Below, piece by piece: positions 59,790-64,000 of a stretch of 64,000 bases of DNA. The notes below the pieces were generated by a model. It ran no database searches, was not told the DNA's origin, and saw only the letters and a program-made list of their open reading frames with translations. The DNA lies in NCBI RefSeq assembly GCF_903819335.1, contig NZ_CAIJDE010000027.1, positions 1-64,000 on the forward strand, written 5' to 3'. Source of the stretch: Flavobacterium panici (GTDB lineage Bacteria > Bacteroidota > Bacteroidia > Flavobacteriales > Flavobacteriaceae). Within the stretch, counting starts at the first letter, position 1, and each line of letters opens with the position of its first letter. The translations under genes and the position numbers were made by a program.

Positions 59790-60758
59790 ATGTCAATATT
59801 AATATATGCAGAATCTGCAGAAGGAAAATTTAAAAAAGTAGCTTTCGAATTAGCTTCTTACGCAAAAAAAGTAGCTGAATCTTTAGGTACAACTGTTACA
59901 GCTTTAACTGTAAACATTAGCGACGTAAGCGAATTGTCTAAATACGGAGTTGATAAAGTTCTAAAAGTAAACAACGATAAATTAGCTGGTTTTACTGCTA
60001 AGGCTTACGCCGATGTAATTAAACAAGCTGCTGAAAAAGAAGGAACAAAAGTAGTTTTACTTTCTTCTACTACAGACAGTATTTACCTTTCATCATTAGT
60101 TGCAGTGGCTTTAAATGCTGGTTTTGCTTCAAATGTTGTTGGATTACCAATTAGCACTTCACCTTTTCAGGTAAAAAGAAATGCTTTTTCAAACAAAGCT
60201 TTCAACATCACAGAGATTTCTACAGATGTAAAAGTTCTTGGTTTAGCTAAAAACTCTTACGGAATTTTCGAAAGTGCAGGATCTGCATCTGAAGAAGATT
60301 TTAACCCAACAATTGGAGACAATGACTTTGGAGTAAAAGTAGAATCTGTAGAAAAAGTAACTGGAAAAGTTTCTATCGCTGATGCTGATATCGTGGTTTC
60401 TGGCGGACGTGGATTGAAAGGTCCAGAAAACTGGGGATTAATTGAAGATCTTGCTGCTGTTTTAGGCGCTGCAACTGCGTGTTCTAAACCAGTTTCAGAT
60501 TTAGGATGGAGACCTCACAGCGAGCACGTTGGGCAAACAGGAAAACCAGTTGCAACGAACTTATATATTGCAATAGGAATTTCTGGAGCTATTCAGCATA
60601 TTGCGGGTATTAACTCTTCAAAAGTAAAAGTAGTAATCAATAATGACCCTGAAGCTCCTTTCTTTAAAGTTGCTGATTATGGTATTGTTGGCGATGCTTT
60701 TGAAATTGTTCCGAAATTAACAGAGAAATTAAAAGCTTTTAAAGCACAACATTCTTAA
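59790..60758 (+). CDS. etfA: Electron transfer flavoprotein, alpha subunit
   Basis: This 322-residue subunit carries the FAD site. It starts MSILIYAESAEGKFK and has the FAD signature in the C-terminal half: VSGGRGLKGPENWGLIEDLA, GQTGKPVATNLYIAIGISGA and INNDPEAPFFKVADYGIVGD. It works with EtfB. A strong terminator follows. Confidence 0.95.
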   Translation: MSILIYAESAEGKFKKVAFELASYAKKVAESLGTTVTALTVNISDVSELSKYGVDKVLKVNNDKLAGFTAKAYADVIKQAAEKEGTKVVLLSSTTDSIYLSSLVAVALNAGFASNVVGLPISTSPFQVKRNAFSNKAFNITEISTDVKVLGLAKNSYGIFESAGSASEEDFNPTIGDNDFGVKVESVEKVTGKVSIADADIVVSGGRGLKGPENWGLIEDLAAVLGAATACSKPVSDLGWRPHSEHVGQTGKPVATNLYIAIGISGAIQHIAGINSSKVKVVINNDPEAPFFKVADYGIVGDAFEIVPKLTEKLKAFKAQHS

Positions 60759-60781
60759 TTCAAAATTCTCTTCAAAAATAT

Positions 60782-60831
60782 AGCTGCCTAAAAACAAGAT
60801 ATTGTATCTTTGTTTATAGGCAGCTTTTTTG
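60782..60831 (+). terminator. Terminator of etfBA
   Basis: AGCTGCCTA (60782-60790) and TAGGCAGCT (60817-60825) plus inner pairs AACAAGATA/TATCTTTGTT make a long stem, followed by six U. Confidence 0.88.
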
Positions 60832-60920
60832 TTCCATATTTTTTGATTAAAATTGCACTTTTATTTTTCAATCAAAAAATCATAAAAATGAGGCGGTAAG
60901 TGCCTTTTTTACAAACATAT

Positions 60921-61544
60921 ATGAGTCTAGTTAAATTATCTATAAAAGGAATTTCATACAGTCAAACTCAAAATGGCGCTTATGCCTTAATTTTGAATGA
61001 AGTTGATGGTGAAAGAAAATTACCTATCGTTATTGGTGCTTTTGAAGCCCAATCGATCGCTATTGCCTTAGAAAAAGAAATAAAACCACCACGTCCGTTA
61101 ACACACGATTTATTTAAAAACTTTGCTGAAAGATTTGACATTGTTGTAAAGCAAGTTATCATTCACAAATTAGTTGACGGTGTTTTTTACTCGAGTTTAA
61201 TCTGCGAAAGAGATAAAATCGAAGAAATTATCGATGCCAGAACTTCTGATGCAATTGCTTTGGCTTTGCGTTTCAACGCTCCAATTTTTACTTATAAAAA
61301 CATCTTGGACAAAGCCGGAATTTATCTAAAATCGAATACTTCAGATTCTGATCAGGGTTCACAGGAAATTGACGATGTTCTTTCTAATCCTGAAACTTTT
61401 GGTCACGAAGAAGAAACAAATCAATCTGGAGACGTTTACGCAAAACACAGTTTACAAGAATTAAACGAACTTTTAGATCAGGCGGTTTCTCAGGAAGATT
61501 ACGAAAAAGCAGCAAAAATCAGAGACGAAATCTCGAAACGTTAG
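60921..61544 (+). CDS. Bifunctional nuclease family protein with C-terminal UVR motif
   Basis: This 207-residue protein combines an N-terminal BFN (DUF151) domain (about 1-135: LPIVIGAFEAQSIAIALE, ARTSDAIALALRF) and a C-terminal UvrB/UvrC-like helical motif (LLDQAVSQEDYEKAAKIRDE). BFN proteins are reported as nucleases in plants and bacteria. A GTG at 60900 would add seven residues (MPFLQTY); the ATG at 60921 starts with the conserved MSLVKLSIKGIS and is preferred. It is probably co-oriented with thyA; a repeat block separates them. Confidence 0.88.
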   Translation: MSLVKLSIKGISYSQTQNGAYALILNEVDGERKLPIVIGAFEAQSIAIALEKEIKPPRPLTHDLFKNFAERFDIVVKQVIIHKLVDGVFYSSLICERDKIEEIIDARTSDAIALALRFNAPIFTYKNILDKAGIYLKSNTSDSDQGSQEIDDVLSNPETFGHEEETNQSGDVYAKHSLQELNELLDQAVSQEDYEKAAKIRDEISKR

Positions 61545-61546
61545 GC

Positions 61547-61650
61547 ATTAGGCTACAAGCTTTAAGCAATAAGCCTGGAATATTGAGCAAAAAGAGATTA
61601 AAGATCAAACTGTAAGCGGCAGGCAAAAGCTCAAAGCCTACAGCATAAAG
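61547..61650. repeat. TAGGCTACAAGCTTTAAGC / AAAGCCTACAGC repeats
   Basis: This is the same family as 20403-20556. It fills the 119-bp gap between the bifunctional nuclease gene and thyA. The last unit ends only 14 bases before the thyA start. Confidence 0.65.
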
Positions 61651-61663
61651 CAACAATGAAACA

Positions 61664-62515
61664 ATGAAACAATACTTAGATTTAGTAAAGCACGTTTTAG
61701 AAAACGGCAATCAAAAAGGAGACCGTACCGGAACCGGAACAAAAAGTGTTTTTGGTTACCAAATGCGTTTTGATTTAAGTGAAGGTTTCCCAATGGTTAC
61801 GACCAAAAAATTACATTTAAAATCGATTATTTACGAATTGCTTTGGTTTTTAAAAGGCGATACAAACATAAAATATCTTCAGGAAAACGGAGTAAAAATC
61901 TGGGATGAATGGGCTGATTCTAATGGTGATTTAGGACCTGTTTACGGACATCAATGGAGAAACTGGAACAGTGAAGAAATCGATCAGATTTCTGAATTAA
62001 TTACAGAATTAAAAACAAATCCAAACAGCCGAAGAATGCTGGTTTCTGCATGGAACCCTTCAGTTTTGCCGGATACTAAAAAATCATTTGAAGAAAATGT
62101 CGCCAATAACAAAGCGGCTTTGCCTCCTTGTCATGCATTTTTTCAATTTTATGTTGCTGCGCCGGATTTAGAAAAAGGAGAAACGAAAGGAAAATTATCC
62201 TGCCAATTGTATCAGCGTAGTGCCGATATCTTTTTGGGAGTTCCTTTTAACATTGCTTCTTATGCATTATTCACCATGATGATTGCACAGGTTTGCGATT
62301 TAGAGTCAGGTGAATTTATTCACACTTTTGGTGATGCACACATTTACAATAATCATTTTGAGCAATTAGAACTGCAATTAACCCGTGAACCAAAACCATT
62401 ACCAAAAATGATTTTAAATCCGGAGATTAAAAACATTTTTGATTTTGATTTTAATGATTTTACACTTGTAGATTATGATCCGCATCCTGCAATAAAAGGA
62501 AGTGTTGCTGTATAA
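61664..62515 (+). CDS. thyA: Thymidylate synthase
   Basis: This 283-residue enzyme methylates dUMP with methylene-THF, giving dTMP and dihydrofolate. Key parts are [16 protein letters not shown] (phosphate-binding Arg), the nucleophile Cys in [13 protein letters not shown], and [12 protein letters not shown]. Length fits the E. coli type, with about 20 extra residues before the catalytic Cys ([13 protein letters not shown]). folA, which recycles the product, lies 930 bp downstream. A bidirectional terminator follows. Confidence 0.97.
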   Translation: MKQYLDLVKHVLENGNQKGDRTGTGTKSVFGYQMRFDLSEGFPMVTTKKLHLKSIIYELLWFLKGDTNIKYLQENGVKIWDEWADSNGDLGPVYGHQWRNWNSEEIDQISELITELKTNPNSRRMLVSAWNPSVLPDTKKSFEENVANNKAALPPCHAFFQFYVAAPDLEKGETKGKLSCQLYQRSADIFLGVPFNIASYALFTMMIAQVCDLESGEFIHTFGDAHIYNNHFEQLELQLTREPKPLPKMILNPEIKNIFDFDFNDFTLVDYDPHPAIKGSVAV

Positions 62516-62518
62516 TTA

Positions 62519-62556
62519 TAAAAAAATCCGCTGAAAATTTTCAAGCGGATTTTTTT
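62519..62556. terminator. Bidirectional terminator between thyA and the CBM48 gene
   Basis: AAAAATCCGCT and AGCGGATTTTT form an 11-bp stem around GAAAATTTTCA, with A- and U-runs. It overlaps the last codons of the convergent gene by a few bases. Confidence 0.85.
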
Positions 62557-62851
62557 ATACCACTAAAACACCATTTTCACTTCCGGCGTAATCATTCCAT
62601 TTGTAAAAATCCGCTTCAGGATCATTCACATAAGTACCGTCGATTACGTATTTAAATTCGTAAATCGCGTCTTTAACCAGATCATAAGTAGCTTTAAAAG
62701 TTCCGTTTTTCAACTTGCTTAACGTTCCTTCTTCTACATTCCAGTTATTAAAATCTCCAACTACTGCTGCCGAATCAGCATCTTTGGCATCTATTGAAAA
62801 TGTAACTTTAACAACTGGCTTCGTTTTAATAAATTGTTTCTTCAAAGACAT
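62555..62851 (-). CDS. Small glycogen-binding (AMPK1_CBM48) domain protein
   Basis: This 98-residue single-domain protein of the isoamylase early-set/CBM48 type reads VVKVTFSIDAKDADSAAVVGDFNNWN, then GTFKATYDLVKDAIYEFKYVID. The tryptophan and the GDFNNWN turn are the sugar-contacting positions in AMPK-beta-like domains. It probably binds glycogen or starch, but no enzyme domain is attached and no partner is visible nearby. Stand-alone copies are common in Bacteroidota. Confidence 0.85.
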   Translation of the reverse strand: MSLKKQFIKTKPVVKVTFSIDAKDADSAAVVGDFNNWNVEEGTLSKLKNGTFKATYDLVKDAIYEFKYVIDGTYVNDPEADFYKWNDYAGSENGVLVV

Positions 62852-63091
62852 AACTATTTAGTTTTTAGATTTCTACAATAAAATTACATAAATTCACCTG
62901 AACATTCGACAGCACTGTAATCGATTTATGATTATGACAAAAACAGTATATTATTTTAATTAGATATGTAATTTAATGTACGATATTTTTCACATTTCTA
63001 ATTCACGGCAGATTTTGCAGGAAATATTCTGGGGTCAAAATATGTAGTTTTTTGAAAATAAATTTTAACTTTATAATCTCATTTTTATCTT

Positions 63092-63436
63092 ATGGAAAAA
63101 GAAGCGCACGAACAATATGAGTATGCCAGAAGGCGATTAAGACAAAAAAAAATCTTATATTTTCATTTTGTTCTTTTCCTGCTGGGAAGTTTATTTTTAT
63201 TTATTGCTAATAAATTTTTTGGTTTTGGTGAAGGAACAACTCAAAACTGGTGTATTTGGGGTATTACTATCTGGCTCTTTATCTTTATTTTACATTTTAT
63301 AAAAGTCTATATAACAGATCGTTTTATGAATAAAAAATGGGAAAGAGAGCAAATTGACCGACTTGTTGCTTTACAGCAAAAGAGAATCAGCCAATTAGAA
63401 TCGAAAATAAACGAAGACACCGAGAATAAAATTTAG
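63092..63436 (+). CDS. 2TM domain protein
   Basis: This 114-residue inner-membrane protein has two hydrophobic segments (ILYFHFVLFLLGSLFLFIA and WCIWGITIWLFIFILHFI) and a charged C-terminal coiled-coil (RLVALQQKRISQLESKINED). It matches the 2TM family, whose members may be fused to or act with sensor kinases; this one stands alone. It lies 12 bp ahead of folA, suggesting one transcript. Confidence 0.85.
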   Translation: MEKEAHEQYEYARRRLRQKKILYFHFVLFLLGSLFLFIANKFFGFGEGTTQNWCIWGITIWLFIFILHFIKVYITDRFMNKKWEREQIDRLVALQQKRISQLESKINEDTENKI

Positions 63437-63448
63437 TTAAAACACAAC

Positions 63449-63931
63449 ATGATTATAATGATAGCGGCTGTTGCCGAAAATAATGCCCTGGGTAAAAACA
63501 ATGATTTAGTCTGGCATTTACCTAATGATTTTAAAAGATTTAAATCACTGACAACTAATCACCATATTATTATGGGAAGAAAAACTTTTGAAAGTTTCCC
63601 TAAGCCTTTACCAAACCGCACACATATTGTTATAACCCGCCAAACAGATTATAATCCCGAAGGATGCATTGTTGTAGACAGCATTGAAAAAGCCATAGCA
63701 TTGTGCCCTGAAGAGGAAGATTCGTATATCATTGGCGGTGGAGAAATCTACAATTTGGCTTTACCTTTTACGGATATAATTGAAATTACTAAAGTACACC
63801 ATACTTTTGATGCCGATACTTTTTTTCCTAAAATCAGTAAGAGTGAATGGCAGTTAGTAGAATCTGAAGAAAATTTTAAAGATGAAAAACATCTTTATGA
63901 TTATACTTATGAAACTTACATTCGAAAATAA
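63449..63931 (+). CDS. folA: Dihydrofolate reductase
   Basis: This 160-residue enzyme reduces dihydrofolate from ThyA to THF. It has MIAAVAENNALGKNNDLVWHLPNDFKRF, with the substrate-binding Asp in HLPNDF (reading WHLPND), then IIMGRKTFESFPKPLPNRTHIVITR (NADPH loop) and YIIGGGEIYNLALP. Starts at 63449 or the ATG at 63458 are both possible. A terminator follows at 63935-63967. Confidence 0.96.
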   Translation: MIIMIAAVAENNALGKNNDLVWHLPNDFKRFKSLTTNHHIIMGRKTFESFPKPLPNRTHIVITRQTDYNPEGCIVVDSIEKAIALCPEEEDSYIIGGGEIYNLALPFTDIIEITKVHHTFDADTFFPKISKSEWQLVESEENFKDEKHLYDYTYETYIRK

Positions 63932-63934
63932 ATA

Positions 63935-63967
63935 AAAAAACACCCTCTTTTGGAGGATGTTTTTTAA
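63935..63967 (+). terminator. Terminator of folA
   Basis: AACACCCTC and GAGGATGTT pair (one mismatch) around TTTTG and are followed by a U-run. Confidence 0.8.
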
Positions 63968-64000
63968 AAATGATTGACTTTTAGTCTTGACTTGCTCAAG

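Overview
The window looks like chromosomal DNA of a Flavobacterium-type member of the Bacteroidota. The evidence is the low GC content, promoters of the TTTG-N18-20-TAnnTTTG type, few Shine-Dalgarno sites, several TonB-dependent receptors with CarboxypepD_reg-like domains, a GLPGLI protein, a 2TM protein, a split MetH, and many palindromic intergenic repeats. I see no tRNA, rRNA, CRISPR or prophage. One IS3-family end is cut off by the left edge.

Layout. 1-7.8 kb: IS end, a DUF4374 lipoprotein with a TonB receptor, a PLP decarboxylase, a dicarboxylate/amino-acid symporter and a methyltransferase. 8-14.5 kb: metF and the two halves of methionine synthase, behind a SAM-I riboswitch. 14.7-15.3 kb: a ParE/RelE-type toxin-antitoxin pair. 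15.4-24.7 kb: an assimilatory sulfate-reduction operon, all on the minus strand (TauE-like permease, APS/PAPS reductase, CysD, CysN, sulfite reductase with a C-terminal HEPN-like domain, CobA, siroheme dehydrogenase, ferredoxin-NADP reductase). 25-36.5 kb: a second TauE permease, an Rrf2 regulator with four cysteines, and the homocysteine branch (metZ/metB-like, OsmC, thrA, metX behind a second SAM-I riboswitch, a homoserine-dehydrogenase paralogue, metY). 36.9-41.6 kb: a TonB receptor and metK, the latter behind a SAM-II-like riboswitch with a long loop. 41.6-64 kb: mostly housekeeping and envelope genes (OMP/GLPGLI pair, deoxynucleoside kinase, membrane and soluble pyrophosphatases, DNA glycosylase, acyltransferase, DUF5686, PDH E1-beta, etfBA, bifunctional nuclease, thyA, folA).

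The most interesting content is the regulation of sulfur genes. Three unlisted mini-ORFs of 21-26 codons, rich in Met and Cys and all carrying an N-M-M core near codons 7-10, each precede a strong intrinsic terminator. They sit upstream of metY, upstream of a small protein gene near metX, and upstream of the TonB receptor next to metK. They look like ribosome-mediated attenuators. Two of them are followed by small unknown proteins that share a C-terminal SLLFxMY motif. A 23-bp dyad around GATAGGGTAATAG recurs at the sulfate-reduction operon, at the metY leader and between the receptor leader and metK; the nearby Rrf2 protein is a candidate regulator. Within 27 kb, sulfur supply therefore appears to be read by two SAM-I riboswitches, one SAM-II-like riboswitch, three leader peptides and a DNA-binding repressor. 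All functional assignments come from reading the sequence; no database search was run.
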